A program made the translations under genes and the position numbers. The notes beneath the pieces were generated by a model. The model saw only the letters and a list, made by a program, of their open reading frames with translations, was not told where the DNA came from and did not search any database. Below are positions 1 to 11,683 of a DNA stretch of 64,000 nt, one piece after another (within the stretch, counting starts at the first letter, position 1; each line of letters starts with the position of its first letter). The DNA is from Aquila chrysaetos chrysaetos (lineage: Eukaryota; Chordata; Aves; Accipitriformes; Accipitridae). The stretch is taken from positions 682,001 through 746,000 of the forward strand of contig NC_044010.1 of the NCBI RefSeq assembly GCF_900496995.4. The letters run 5' to 3'.

Positions 1-1856
1 GGAAATTAGCCACCTGACTACCAGAAACTCTGTTGATTTTTCCCGGGTATCTGGGTAAGGTCTTGTGCCCATAGCAACTCCTTCAAAATTTTACCTGGAC
101 CTTGCTGCTCTTGGTGGAAGGGTTACATTTACAATTGGCATGGGAAGGAAACAAAACCTGTAAAAGAGCTAATGTAGATTACAGGAGACAGCTGAAGCTA
201 TGCATAACAAGCCAATCAAACAGGTATTTGCAGACTTTATTTTTTTATTTGAATATATGTTACTGTCTCCTGTTTTTATCTAATAGGTATAAATACAATG
301 AATAATTCTATAGAATAAATGCAAGCGACAGAAATCTCTGTCTCCCTCCCTGGTAGGTTGTGGCTTCACTGATACCAAAAGGGAGTTTGTTCCCAGCCTT
401 TCCAAAGACATTTGATTTGTTTTTGCTGCCTCATTTATTGCTCTGTCTGATGTATGAGGTCTGGTAGTGCACATAAACAACAACTCATTCCGTCCTGTGC
501 TGCTGATAAGGACAATCCATGCTGAGTTGTCCTTGGGCCTCAGTATCACTGCAATGGGAACAGATATGCAGCAGCTCTAGATCGACAAACTGCTTTATTC
601 CCCACAGGTCCCATTGCTCTGCGACGGTGTGTCACAGGAGCAGCCCCTTCGCAGGTTTAGCTGTTTGAGTGCATCTGCCTATGGGGCATAGACATCATAC
701 ACATGCCAGGAGTTTGGGGGATTTGGGATGAGTCCATGCCGAGCACGAGGGCTGGCAGCGTTTAGCTAGGTGAACTGCACCCCAGGAATATGTGGGACTG
801 TGCGAACAGGAATACAGCTTTGGGACTGTACGAAAGACAAAGACAAGTTTGCTCCAGGAAGGGGAATTCGTTATAGGAATAACCTGCTGCATCTGCGCTC
901 ATTTCACCACTTCACAATTATTTTCCCAGTGATCTCTACAGATCTCTGAAGGAAGGTCTCTCATTACTACTTTTGTCAGCTTGATGCTTTGCATTTTTTG
1001 ACATTTGATTTACAAGGGTGGAGAATCTCATTTAAGCTTTGCCATTGTATTGCTATGATTAAACCAAAGTCAAATAAGGCACTGCCAAGAAACCACAACA
1101 GCACAAGGCGGGAGGAATGTTCTGACAGAGAAAACCAAGATGAAATTAAAGGAAGAATCAGCAACTGAATTGAAGGTGGGGTAGCTGTGTTGCTGGGTAA
1201 AGAGTTGTGTTTGAAGATGCATATGAAAAAAAAAAGAAGTTGCTGCAGCCCTGCTTCCTACAATGGGTTTTCGGTATTGGACACATAGATTAAAAGCTGC
1301 TGTAATGTCAAGCTGGGGAGTACCAGCGCTGGATGAAATGAGCTGGACAGAAAGTAACACTGAGAGCTTGCAAGTTTGCAAACAGCAAGTTTGAGAATTC
1401 TGTATTTGACAAACAGCTTGAGTTTCCCCAAGTGAATGTTAAATCACTGAGCCAAAAAAAGAGAATAAGACATGTGCAGCAGAATATCCTGTCTTGTTTC
1501 CCTCTGCTCCTTTGGTTGTGGGCTGCCTGAGCGATGGAGCTGCCAACGGTGAAACAAAGGGGCCTGGTGTTGATCATCTGCCTGGAGTTATGGCCCTGCA
1601 GTTTCTTCTGTTGTGAGACACAGACTATGGATTACTGTCTCCTATTATTGTTTGTGTGACTCCAGAGCCTTGAACCAGGATTTTGAAAGCTGCTGCCTGC
1701 CCTCAAATGCATCATTCTCCATTGGAATGTGAAATAATAACTGCCTGCATGTTTATATGTGTAAAAGAATTTACACCATCCTGAGGTACTTCCTTTGCAG
1801 TAAGAGTTTCAAAACTGGTTCATAGGTTCCCCTCTAAACAAACGTAACAGTGAGTG
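1..1856. other. Intergenic or intronic stretch, nothing recognised
   Basis: I see no gene, RNA or named repeat in this stretch. Short open frames exist on both strands, but none has a recognisable motif or consistent splice sites. It lies downstream of the minus-strand exon at 1857-2098, so its right-hand part may be that gene's 3' UTR. I could not fix a poly(A) site. Confidence 0.5.
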
Positions 1857-2098
1857 TTACCAAGGATGCCATTCTTTAACTGGGAATTGAAGTCCTTCAG
1901 CAGGATTCTTCTCCTCTGGACAATGGGGCAGCCAAAATTTGTGTTGCTGTATACACAGCTGCTGAAGCTGTGGTGGAAACTCATATTTGTGTTGCCTTAA
2001 GCTCTGTACATGTTCACTTCTGAAAGCTAATTGTTCCTGTGGGGTCATCTGAGTATAGGTTGCTGTGCGAGCAGTTCTCATATGTCCAGCCATAACTT
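1857..2098 (-). CDS. Terminal coding exon of an unidentified minus-strand gene (partial)
   Basis: The minus strand reads open for 79 codons from a splice-acceptor-like site (AG complement at 2099-2100, preceded by a long pyrimidine run through about 2125) to a TAA at 1857-1859. The peptide is rich in Gln, His and aromatic residues, contains a QLQQLC stretch and ends in KEWHPW. That composition looks like real protein rather than random translation. An in-frame Met lies one codon inside the exon, so the frame could also be read as a 78-aa ORF. I do not recognise the family. Upstream exons would lie at higher coordinates, beyond the retroviral fossil that begins at about 2160, and I could not identify them. 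Alternatives are a retrocopy fragment or a chance ORF. Confidence 0.42.
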
Positions 2099-2159
2099 CT
2101 GGTGTAAGTAAGGGGAAAAAAACCCAGGAAGTGAGAGCAGTGATGTGCTGTCTGTGTGT

Positions 2160-2794
2160 TACAACCCAGACTGGGTGACCCAGGGAGCCGTAGTGAGTTC
2201 ACGATCCCCTCGGGCTAAATTAAGGTGAAGCGACACTGAATGATCGATTAAACATTTTATTTATGGTAGAAGCAATCTGAACTTGGAAAGTGTAACGGTT
2301 GGTGTCGTGGCCTCTTATCGAAACATTTATGAGAAGAAAAGGAAAGGGGGGGGGTGAAGAAGGGGAGGGGGGGAAGAAGGAGGGAGGAAGAGAGGGAGAG
2401 ATCACCACCCTTGGATCCTGCGATGATGATGAACGTGGCAATCCTCCGGTGATGGGCATGTACCTGGCTCCTTGGGTTTGTGCCTTTTATAGTCTAGTTC
2501 CTGCCCCTCGATCGTGCTAGTCACGTCCCTCGAGGACTTACGTAGCTCTCAATCTCTTGTGCAGGCACCATTGGGGGGGGTGGTCGCGAAGGGTCCCTCG
2601 GGCGACCATGAGCCCCTTCCTCAAATAAACTTTGTGTGACCTCCAGCCATACGTGGTGAGCTGCCCTGCTCAGCACATCAGAACACGGAACTGCGCACCC
2701 TCCATCATGCCCTCCATGTCCTGTTGCTGACCGGCTTCTCAGCTGCAGTTCATCGCTGCTATGCAGGGCTTGCCCCGCCACAATGTCTGAGACA
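2160..2794 (-). repeat. 3' LTR of the endogenous retrovirus
   Basis: This stretch lies just downstream of the env-like region in element orientation. It carries an AATAAA-type poly(A) signal on the minus strand near 2255-2262, followed by a U5-like segment that is repeated at 5659-5750. A candidate TG start is at 2793-2794 on the minus strand. The left edge near 2160 is approximate. A purine-rich simple-sequence patch at 2340-2400 lies inside it. Confidence 0.6.
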
Positions 2795-2828
2795 TTTAAT
2801 CTTTCGGTCCCTCACACCACCCTGTAGC

Positions 2829-4640
2829 TCAAACATTGTCTGTATAATCTTCATCTGGGGTGATAATTTTCACATAACAGATAGAGGAGAGAGAGGATAG
2901 AGAAGATAAAAGTCGCAAAACCATACATTTTACAATAGCAAGGCCAATCATCAAGAGCAAGAATCCACAACCCAACATTATAACAATATTTAAAAGCCAT
3001 TTGCCCCAACCTGTAAGTCCCAGTGAATTCAGGAGAGAGACTAACCAAGATCCGGGGCTCCAGCTGTTAAACCAGTCCTTTGGCTGCATTGCCTGGAAAA
3101 GCTCTCCAGTCTGCTCTGACACCTCTCTCATCTTCTTTTGCGCTTCTTCTAAGGTGGTAGTTGCGTTGTGTATGGTGAGACAGCATTCTCCATTGGTAAG
3201 ATTTAACGTTCTACACACTCCCTGCTCTTTTAACAATAACATACCCAAAGGTAGTCTGTTTCGTAAAGTCATTTTCAATACCTGTTGAATCTGTAAATTC
3301 ATTTCCCCAACAGCATAATGGGTCCAATTACTTAGGAAGTGTACTTGCCAGGTCAAATTTTCTGAGACAAATTGGTGTCTTTTGAGGATCACATATGGGG
3401 TAAATGTATTTTCCATCATCAGAGATGTTGTCATGCCTCAGGTAAAATAATCAGGTACTTGGACTCTTTGCACCACCCACTCAGGCTGCGCCTTGGGCCC
3501 ATCACTATCTCGGCACTTTCTGTTTTGATGAGGCACTGAGAAATCGAATACTCTAGAAGGACACATTGTAGGAACTCCTATTCCACATCATAATCTGGCA
3601 TGTTGTCTCACACTAAGATGGGAATATATTTTTCCATTCGAGCATCTCCAGAATGTCCCTTGTGGGGCAGGGTACCATGTTGTACTGCATTGGTAACCAT
3701 CGTCTCTGGGTACCCAAGTACCCTGTAGATCCCTACCCCACACCTTTTGGTATTCCAGACCATGGCTCATGAAAATACTGCACTTAAATGCAGTTATTTC
3801 CATTTTCCAGGTTCCGTCACACCTGTTGTCTGCATTTCGGAAACCCTGGGAAGGGTACCCCCAGCAAGTATACATATGCCGTATAAAGGTTAGGAGTTCA
3901 GGGATGTACCATGTCTCAGTGGGATCTCCTGCGCCCTTGGTGCAATTAAAATCACGGTACAGTTCATTAATCGGGAGTGTTCCAGGGTGGGGCCTTCAAT
4001 ATGTTTGTCATCAATGGGATGATCAGGGTCGGTGTCTCCATACAACATGTTTGATAGACCAGGCCCACTCATATCTAGTTCTATTAACTTTTCCATATTC
4101 TTGGCCTGGATGATCAGGAATCACTTAACCATCTAGGGGTGCTCAAAAGGCTCCGTTTCAGGAGGTGGAGGCCAATAGGGGATTTGGGTACACAATGTGC
4201 TGTGAGGATTCATACAGTGGGTCTGGCCTTGCCACTTTCCTGACGGGTTATGTATGTTCATCAGATCTTTAGGACAAGGAGATATTGGCAATTTAAACAG
4301 GGCTCCCAACATTGGACGTACTGAATTACTCTCATTCCATCTCTTAACGTGTGTTGTTCCAAAGGTCACTCCAATTTGCCGGGGGAGGAAATACCGGATT
4401 ACTCATATTCCATCTATTGCATGTTTTGTTCCAAAGGTCGGTCCAATTTATCAGGGGAATTTGATAAAATGCATCCTGATTTGCTCTCCAAGTGCCAAGG
4501 AGAGATTAAGATTAATTATAGGAAAGCCAATACCTTCTCCGGAAGACTTAGGAATTGGGACACAGATTCCTTGGTAAATATGGACTTTCACTACAGCATC
4601 AGAGTCACGCAGGCCATCTGGAATTGTGGCATTTAAGGAC
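2829..4640 (-). pseudogene. env-like region of the endogenous retrovirus (fossil)
   Basis: The 2829-3434 part translates into a typical retroviral transmembrane subunit: a leucine-zipper-like heptad region, an immunosuppressive-domain-like stretch ending in a cysteine pair, then a tryptophan-rich membrane-proximal segment and a hydrophobic membrane anchor. The surface-subunit-like part lies at roughly 3588-4640 and is broken in several places. It is a fossil with no evidence of a preserved function. Confidence 0.7.
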
Positions 4641-5650
4641 ATGTTTCAGCAACCTGTTTGTTCTTTCCACTATCCCATTAGCTTGAGGATAGTAGGGGAT
4701 GTGGAATATACATTGTATTCCTTCACCTTTTGCCCATTCCTGAACCACCCTGGCAGTAAAGTGGCTACCGTTATCTGATTGGATTGATTGGGGTTTTGGT
4801 AAATAACTAAACCATAGTTTCAACTCTTTCACCATGTTGTCCCCAGTTGCTCGTGCAACAGCCTCAGCCTGGATAAGTCCTGACACTGCTTCCACCCCGA
4901 CAAGGACATACTGCTTCCCATCTGACTTCTTAAAAGGCCCTATATAACTGACTTGCCGAGTGTCCCAGAGCCCCTTCCCGTCCCGCAAGTGGAGAGGGAG
5001 TTCTTGCAAGGGATGCCTTTCTAACTGGGTACGGCACTGACCACAAGCAGAAATGATCGTGTTGCACAGTTCACAGTTCCCGAGTAACAGGCCAACCCCT
5101 GCCACCAGCTTCTCCGAAAAGGTCTTTAAGCCCTGGATGACCGTGTTTCATGTGTAACCACTCTAACAGATGCTCCCACTTTTCTTCTTCAGCTTCTGCT
5201 GCTGTTATCGCTAAACGGGTTAACGAATCTACTTGATTATTCCAAATGTGGGCTGGGCGATTCCCCTTTTGGTGTGCAGCTACCCATCCCATCAAGAAAG
5301 TCCCCTGTTTAGCAACAATTAAGATTTCCTCCCATTTTTCTCTTTGCCACACAGGTACCCGGTTAACTTCCCATTGGTTTTGTTCCTAGGAGAGGACCCG
5401 CTCAGTACATCCTTTAAATACAGTGTAGGAATCCATACAAATAAGCACTGGTTCTTTGTTCTCAGCCTCTCACTTTATCACACTCCAAACTGCTATCAAC
5501 TCCCCTACCTGAGCACTTCCCTCCCCTTCCATTACAATTCACCCCCCGCAATCAACATGTAAGGCTACTGCCCGCTGTTTCCATACCTTCCCTTCTCTTT
5601 TCGAGGATGCATCAGTAAATTACACATTCTTCATGTGGGGTTCAAATGGA
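4605..5650 (-). pseudogene. pol-like region: RNase H and integrase (fossil)
   Basis: The 4605-5105 segment resembles a retroviral integrase core: a DNGSHF-type catalytic neighbourhood followed by a PQANGIVERTN-type helix. The 5071-5352 segment has the end of an RNase H domain (WVAAHQKGNRPAH) leading into the integrase zinc-binding region, and RNase H-like sequence continues to about 5560. The order on the minus strand is RNase H, integrase, then env, as in orthoretroviruses. It is broken, and the 5' half of pol is missing. Confidence 0.75.
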
Positions 5651-5658
5651 GGAGCTGG

Positions 5659-5750
5659 TTTAACCCAGGGAGTCATAGCAAGTTCATGATCCTCTCAGGC
5701 TAAATTAAGGTGAAGAGACACCAAATGATTGATTAAATGTTTTATTTACG
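5659..5750 (-). repeat. Short LTR remnant at the 5' end of the endogenous retrovirus
   Basis: About 90 bases here repeat 2174-2265 in the same orientation, including the AATAAA-type signal and the U5-like segment. Similarity stops just past 5750, so the U3 part of this LTR copy is absent or unrecognisable. Confidence 0.65.
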
Positions 5751-8700
5751 TTTTATTTTCAGTCTCTCACAGTGTGTTGCTCAATTTTGAAGAGAGGAGG
5801 AATATATTTTTGCGGTTAATGATCGTACACAGGGATTGAAAGATTTCAGCTTTTATGCAATATTTTCTAATGAAATTAGGATCTAGGGTCTGTAAGTCAT
5901 GCCAAATGTAATTCTTACTTTAAACACCATGGACTGAAGGACAGTCACCTGGTGTTCTGTCAGACAAGAGTCATGATCCATCAATGCATCAAGCCCAGCC
6001 ATGACCTGAGAGCCAAGTCAGTGTGAGGAATCAGCTCCAAGAAAGTTTTCCGAAGAACCTGTTATCTAATCAGGAACGCAATGCAGCATTGTTACAGAAT
6101 AAGGTGTGGTTAACGTGTAACCAACACCCTGTTTCTGGGTAGACAAGATCTGACCTTAAGCCCAAGTTTTATATCCTTTTGTTACCCAAACATGCCTGAA
6201 CTTTGTCTGTGGATGTTTCTAACCAAGCAGAGAAAAGTTCAGTCTGTTTACGTATCACCTCTTAGCTATACCCATGGTGTTTGAGCCTTCTTCTCTAGAC
6301 ATCTCCTTTTGGTATATCACAGGTTACAAGCCTTCCTTATGCAGCATTCTGTTCAAATGTCCATTTGCACTTCACTGTGGATCAGTAATAAGCCCCTCTG
6401 TGAAAGTTTTTTACTAACTGTTTATTTTGGAAGCAGTCTTTTTACTCTGTGTTGGTACCATGGGTAGTTTAAAAGGGCTTGGGACCTCCAGGTACTGTTT
6501 ATCCCTGCACTAACAGGCAGATAGAGATGCCGATGTTGTAGTCTTTCCTGAGCAAGAGTGTCATACAGTACTTTTGTATAGGGATGTACAACACGTGTGA
6601 AGTACAGTAGGGAATGCCAGGGAGGGTGTTGTGTCCCTCCGAGATGCCTTTTAAAGCCTGCCGCAAAGGTAAGGGGTGAGGGTGATCACAGAATATGATT
6701 TCTAGGGTACTACTATCTGAGCAGTGTAGAAGTTGCCTGCTAGTCTGCAGTGCACTGCACCCCAAGAGCAACTAGACCCTCCACCCCCAAAGTAAAGAAA
6801 ATCCCCTTTCTGGTGACCAGAACCAGAGACAGACAGGAATATGAGCTGGCTAAAATCACAGCAACTTTGGGGAATTTCTCTTTGCCCAAGAGAAACAGAG
6901 GGAAAACTCAGAGATAACAATTATCTGATTCAGAGACACCCTGGCTGTAAACAAATTTTCAGTTATATATGCTGAGGAAATAAGAGAATATCTTCTTTAA
7001 GAAATGGCATTTTTCACAAAGGAAATAACATTAAGTATATTTCCTAGGAAAGATAATTAGAGACTTCCTAAATAATCTCTCTCCTATTAACAGTGCCTAT
7101 GTAACCTTATTATTGTGCTAAGATGCTGAAAGGGATCCCTCACACATGACTGAGGCAATTCAATAGGACTTCCAAAATAATTTCTTCCACAAATTGGTTC
7201 GGGCAGAAGACGACATTTGCCGCTTGATTTGCCCCTCCCAAAGGTATTAGTATTGGAGAGTTGCATTAATACAGGGAACAAAAACATAATGTGCATTGGT
7301 GTTTTGCAGCTTTGTTACCTATTGAGCAAAATGCTGTGCTTGGGCCTTCTGGAAGAAGTCTAATGGTGACAATACAGAGCGCTGCACCGTCTGATTTACC
7401 TTATTGAGAAGGCTGAGAACACTGCTTCCCAGATACCCACTGATACCATTGCTAAAGCCCACATTAGAACATACCAGAGTTTGCTTTCCCCCTCCCAATA
7501 CACTATCCCCTTTCTTTGGGCACAGCTGGTGCTTCACCTGGAGAGTGCTCGGTGCTTCCAAGTTATTTTGGCCTAGAGTAGGGAGAATGCACCATGTTCT
7601 TTGAATTTAATTTTGAAATCCCATTAAAAGAAGATCTTTGGTGCATAGAGCAAGGAAACCTGAAGTTGGCTGCAAAGCAGTAAGAAGTGTCCCAAACCAC
7701 ACGCAGCCTGAGCTGTCACCATTGCATCTGCCCGCATGAGCCTAGCAGATGAACACAAGTGGCTGGTAAGTCAGCACAGCCTGCAGCGTTTGTTTCAAAA
7801 CGGGAACAAAGCCCGGCACATCTGCAGCATGTTCTGGGCTTCATTTTTAACTATAAATACAAGAAAATCATGGCAAACGGGAGCTGAGCACAGAGCTCGA
7901 CAAACATTGCAATGCGGAGCTGCATGACAGCTGTCATAATACGTGGCTCGGAGCGTGCAGCTGCCCTTAGACAGTGATAACACAGAATTGCGACCCTCTG
8001 CTCTCCAGGTAAACTTGTACATGGCAAAAGAGTTCTTGAAATAGCTAGTGATCCCACGTCTGCAAGAAGGCCTTGCATAGTTCATGTTCCAAATGCAATT
8101 ATTTTGAAGCTGATTCTGTCATATAGCTTTTAATGCACTGCTTTGGAGGCAAAGAGTAAGCATGCAGAGTTGCAATCCTGCGGGAATGCTGAACGGTAGG
8201 TCACTCCCCAGGCTGCTCTGGGGCTTGCAAAACACTGAACTACAGATGCTTCGGCAACCCTTCTCTTGCAGCTTGCATCTTCATCCTCCATTTGCCTCTT
8301 TGCTCTGTGGAAGATCTAGTTTGTGGCCTGTGATGCCCATGGATTTGTTAAAGGACAAAGAAGGGCCCAGTGGGATTCCTCGCGTGCTTGTAGCGGTGAT
8401 AACCCCTGGCACCGCTTGGTGTGTTGGAGGGCCCTGAGCTACCTGAGCTAGAATTTCAGTCTGGCCTGTGGTAGAACATAGCACGTGGTGACTCTCGAGA
8501 CTGTTACAACAGTAAAACGCCATTACGATGTAGAATTACAATGGAGGTAACTTTAGAAGAAGGAGATTTTTCATGCTGATTGAAACACTGTGAGATCAAA
8601 ATGGTACCTCATCTCATATCAAGATAAAGAAGGTTTAAAAAAATCAGACAGGTTTTCCTATTGCCATCAGCGAATCAATCAATTCAAATTTATCAAAACT

Positions 8701-9060
8701 TTCTGTCTGATTATATTATTTAGGGCAGTAGAAGACTATATCATTAGTATGATCAATGCCTTGAGAAACAATCTTGTGATAGTTAAGTAAAGTCTCCAGG
8801 TGAGTTTGGCCAGGATCCCAGCAATACTCGGCACGCTCACCAAGATTTTAAGTCTGGTTGAGTCAAGCCTGTACCCAATGTTACTGACAAGTGAGAATGG
8901 AAGGAGATAAAACCTTTCAGGGGAGATCCATGAAAAATGTTTACAAGTGACTGCATGAACTATTCTCTGAATACATAGAGATATCTCACCGTGAAAGGGC
9001 AATATTTATCTCTATTAAACCACAAACAATACATAACATAGACCCATTGTTGCTTTCAAT
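5751..9060. other. Unassigned non-coding stretch
   Basis: I see no supported gene here. Minus-strand open stretches near 7087-7296 and 7319-7561 look faintly protein-like, but I could not join them to good splice sites or a family. The one supported structure is a dispersed-repeat copy at 8302-8475, listed separately. The right end may be the 3' UTR of the EDSP-like gene; a possible ATTAAA signal on the minus strand lies near 9067. Confidence 0.45.
8302..8475. repeat. Dispersed repeat, copy 1 (family not identified)
   Basis: This stretch is clearly similar to 17366-17607, at roughly 85% identity by eye over the first 110 bases. It shares the phrases agatctagtttgtg and ctgtgatgcccatggattt, and a matching tail around gctacctga. 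Both copies have the same orientation. The second copy has about 80 extra bases before the tail. The family is not recognised; it could be a fragment of an LTR or another retroelement. Confidence 0.6.
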
Positions 9061-9526
9061 ATCTTCTTTAATGGCAACACAGAACACAAAAAATGGCAGA
9101 GGCCACGGTAGAGCAAAATCATTGTAAAACAAATTACAAAGTAAGTGATGCTGGTTATATACTCACATTTTGTTAACGCATCTAGCAACAGAAGCAACAT
9201 GCAATGCTTTTACATTACGTAGTACAGGACATCGGAATGCGAACTGCAGGTGCAATAGGTTACACACCCCTGGCACGTCTCTTCTCTTTAGGACGCTTTC
9301 ATTTGACCAAATACGATAGTTATTGCGTTTGTGGGGATTATGGGGAGGGAGAACAGTGCAAGGCAGGATCGAGAAATACAGATCTGCAGTGCAGCATGAA
9401 AGAGAGCTCTCCCATTCAGCGTTTCTGTGCCACAGGGGAAAAAAGCAATATAAGCATAGACAGAAATCTAGGTCTCAGGTTCCTTGCTGGAGCTGCATCT
9501 TTCCTCAGCGTTGCAGGATTTGCTGT

Positions 9527-10057
9527 CTAATAGCATTTGCCAGGGAGAAGGGGACGCAGAAATGAAAGCTTGTCATTTAAATTGATTGCACTGTAATACG
9601 GAAGGTGTTCATGTTCTCGCGCAATGTAACGAATACCGCTTCCGTCGCTGTGTTCGCACAACAGCCAGGCACCTTTCTGGACTTTGTGAGAGGATACGAT
9701 GTCATTGTCGTACCCCCGAGCCAGATTGGTTGCTTCTTTTACCACCCTGCTCCTCCCTTGATATTGGGCATGTTCATAGAGCGTGATCTGGGGACTGTGC
9801 AGATCCTCAGTGATCATCTGCAGAGAAGTGATCTTATCATTCATCTGTTGACCCACAAAGCCATGTTCTCCCTCCTCAAATACCATTAACTGGCCTGTAT
9901 AGTTGTGGTGCTCATAAGCCACCCAAGGCTGGCCAATTACTTTCACTGAGGAGATACAATCATTCCAATCTACAGCTTTTAGATTGGCAATGTCACTGGT
10001 GAATTCTCTGGAGTAACCTTGGAAGTTGGCGTGCTCATAAATGATGATTTTTCCCAT
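9527..10057 (-). CDS. Beta/gamma-crystallin-fold protein, epidermal differentiation-specific protein-like
   Basis: One exon encodes 176 aa, from the ATG at 10057 to the TAG at 9527-9529. The protein is four Greek-key motifs in two domains. The starts are visible as repeated aromatic-Glu-His lines (IIIYEHANFQGYS, WVAYEHHNYTGQL, ITLYEHAQYQGRS, WLLCEHSDGSGIR), each followed by a D/N-rich loop and an I-S-S/T-L type strand. This matches the amphibian EDSP/ep37 group and its bird and reptile relatives, which are non-lens crystallin-fold proteins of epithelia. There is no signal peptide, so it is probably cytosolic. The frame stays open upstream of the ATG, but a splice acceptor at 10111-10112 shows that the exon begins at 10110, leaving a short 5' UTR. 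The ATG in ACCGAGATGG context is the best start. Exact orthology within the family is not settled. Confidence 0.85.
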   Translation of the reverse strand: MGKIIIYEHANFQGYSREFTSDIANLKAVDWNDCISSVKVIGQPWVAYEHHNYTGQLMVFEEGEHGFVGQQMNDKITSLQMITEDLHSPQITLYEHAQYQGRSRVVKEATNLARGYDNDIVSSHKVQKGAWLLCEHSDGSGIRYIAREHEHLPYYSAINLNDKLSFLRPLLPGKCY

Positions 10058-11588
10058 CTCGGTAGGATTTCTGTAGTTCGGATTTCTTGCTGTAGGAGCT
10101 GGATGACAGCCTGCAGAAAAGGAAAACAGAAAATAAGCAATGACTGTAAGAAGCCAGACACAAAATGCTGGAGGGGGCCGGGGAGGGAAGGAAAAAAGGA
10201 AAAGTAAAACATTTTTAGCAGACGGTAAACGGAGCAGCAGCTGGAAAAGAGTGAGGGCATGACATAGAAATTTGAATTTGGAAGAAAAAAGTAAATTGAG
10301 ATATGTACACCAAAACTGTCCGGTTTTATTTAGTTGTGTATGTTGGTTTATGTATACGTGCGAGGGACGTCTGAGCATTTAGCTTAACATCTTATTGGTA
10401 TATCCTAAATAATAATGAAATAAAATACATAATTGCTGATAAATCTTTCCGTTGATAATTGACACTGCGTTTGAGAATTATTTTAGAAATTGGTGTTCGT
10501 TGTTTGGACTAGATTTCATGATGCACATAATATTACAAGTAAAGAAGTAGCGAGACATTCAATTAATTGCTAAATCAAAGTGCATTTTGTACTGTAAATA
10601 GGAAAAATATCTATTCTGTTAAGGCCAGAACTGAACTTTTAGATTCACTGGAATACCTCATTTCTCATTTTACATGAAATTCTATCGAAATCAGGATATT
10701 TCTGTTGACCTAAGCCGAGAAGCAATCAAGTTCAAAGCATCAGCTCTTTGAGTCAGACTAAATTTCAGGTTGTAAATGTTTTTTTGTAGCACTATTACAA
10801 ATACTCATATATAATTCCACCCAGTCATCTGGAATCACATAAAGAACCACAGTATTTATTAGTAACAGCTGCAGGAACAAAAAGGAGCAGCCAGTTAAGT
10901 TGACAGCTCCCTTTCTAAATCACATAACAGTCATCGAAGCAAAGTTTTAGATTTCAGGGCAAATATATCTGAGGGTAAGAAGCAGTTATGCTAGTTGATT
11001 CTGGGAAGGGATGTGAGAAGATCAGATCTGCCCAAGTAAGATTAAAAGTCAGACTAAAATTGCAAGACCTGAGCAACAATCAACATTAAAAAAAAGATCT
11101 CACTTAAATCTCACTTAAAAAAAAAAGTCTCACTACATGATTAAAAGCATTTAAGTGTTTTTTCGCAGTTATAATTGAATTTATGGAGGCTGTGGGTACC
11201 TGAACTTTAATTTACTGATTGATTGAGCACTAGTATAATGACCTTGTGCCTGCTGAAAAAGTACTAACAATAAGCCAGTTAATTTTGCTGACAGAACATA
11301 AAGATCCTATGCCCAATATTAATTATTTAAAATATTCTCACTTTCACCCCTTGGAATTTTGTAGCAATGGCTCTCTCCACCCTCTCCCTTTGTAAGGTAT
11401 GCTTATCCTGCAGCTGTTTTCTCATCACCTGAAAGATGGGTCAAGTTTCTGCAAATCCAGACATCACATCCTCACATACATGTTGCAGCTCTCAGCCCAA
11501 CACTTAAACATCTTTCTCTTCAACTGCATTTCACAGTAGCTGCCCAAGAAGCCATCGAAAGTTTTTGTGTAAAAAGTGTGCATCTCAC

Positions 11589-11652
11589 CTTGATGGCAGC
11601 GTCTCGGATGGGGAGAGCTGACGGCACTTCCTCCAGCCCGGTGCTGCTGTCC
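11589..11652 (-). other. Probable non-coding first exon of the EDSP-like gene
   Basis: A splice donor on the minus strand (complement of GTGAG at 11584-11588) ends a segment with no ATG. It lies about 25-30 bases downstream of a TATA box at 11678-11683. Joined to the acceptor at 10111-10112, it gives a 5' UTR split by a 1.5-kb intron. The start near 11652 is inferred from TATA spacing. Confidence 0.55.
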
Positions 11653-11677
11653 GCCAGAGGTGGCTCGCTTGCCTACA

Positions 11678-11683
11678 TTTATA
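11678..11683 (-). promoter_or_regulatory. TATA box of the EDSP-like gene
   Basis: The minus strand reads CTATAAATG here. It lies at the expected distance upstream of the inferred first exon, and no CpG island is present. A TATA promoter without an island suits a tissue-restricted epithelial gene. Confidence 0.55.

Larger units (their letters stand above)
2160..5750 (-). mobile_element. Endogenous retrovirus fossil (broken provirus, minus strand)
   Basis: This is a retroviral relic read on the minus strand. A long terminal repeat lies at its left (3') end. A pol-like region (RNase H and integrase) and an env-like region follow each other in the order expected, and a short remnant of the other LTR lies at the right end. 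Gag, protease and most of reverse transcriptase are not visible, so the element is shortened inside as well as broken by several coding disruptions. About 87 bases shared by the two LTR copies differ at roughly one site in six. That suggests an old insertion of tens of millions of years, though CpG decay inflates the figure. Class is uncertain: the transmembrane Env has the covalent-type cysteine arrangement of gamma- and alpharetrovirus-like elements. Confidence 0.82.

Noticed and set aside
2829-3434. A host membrane-protein gene
   Set aside because: The open frame is the transmembrane Env part of a retroviral fossil with pol-like and LTR sequence in the expected order. I see no sign of host use.
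7087-7561. Minus-strand stretches that look faintly like two exons
   Set aside because: Only one acceptable donor (near 7400) and no good acceptors. I could not connect them to each other or to the exon at 1857-2098.
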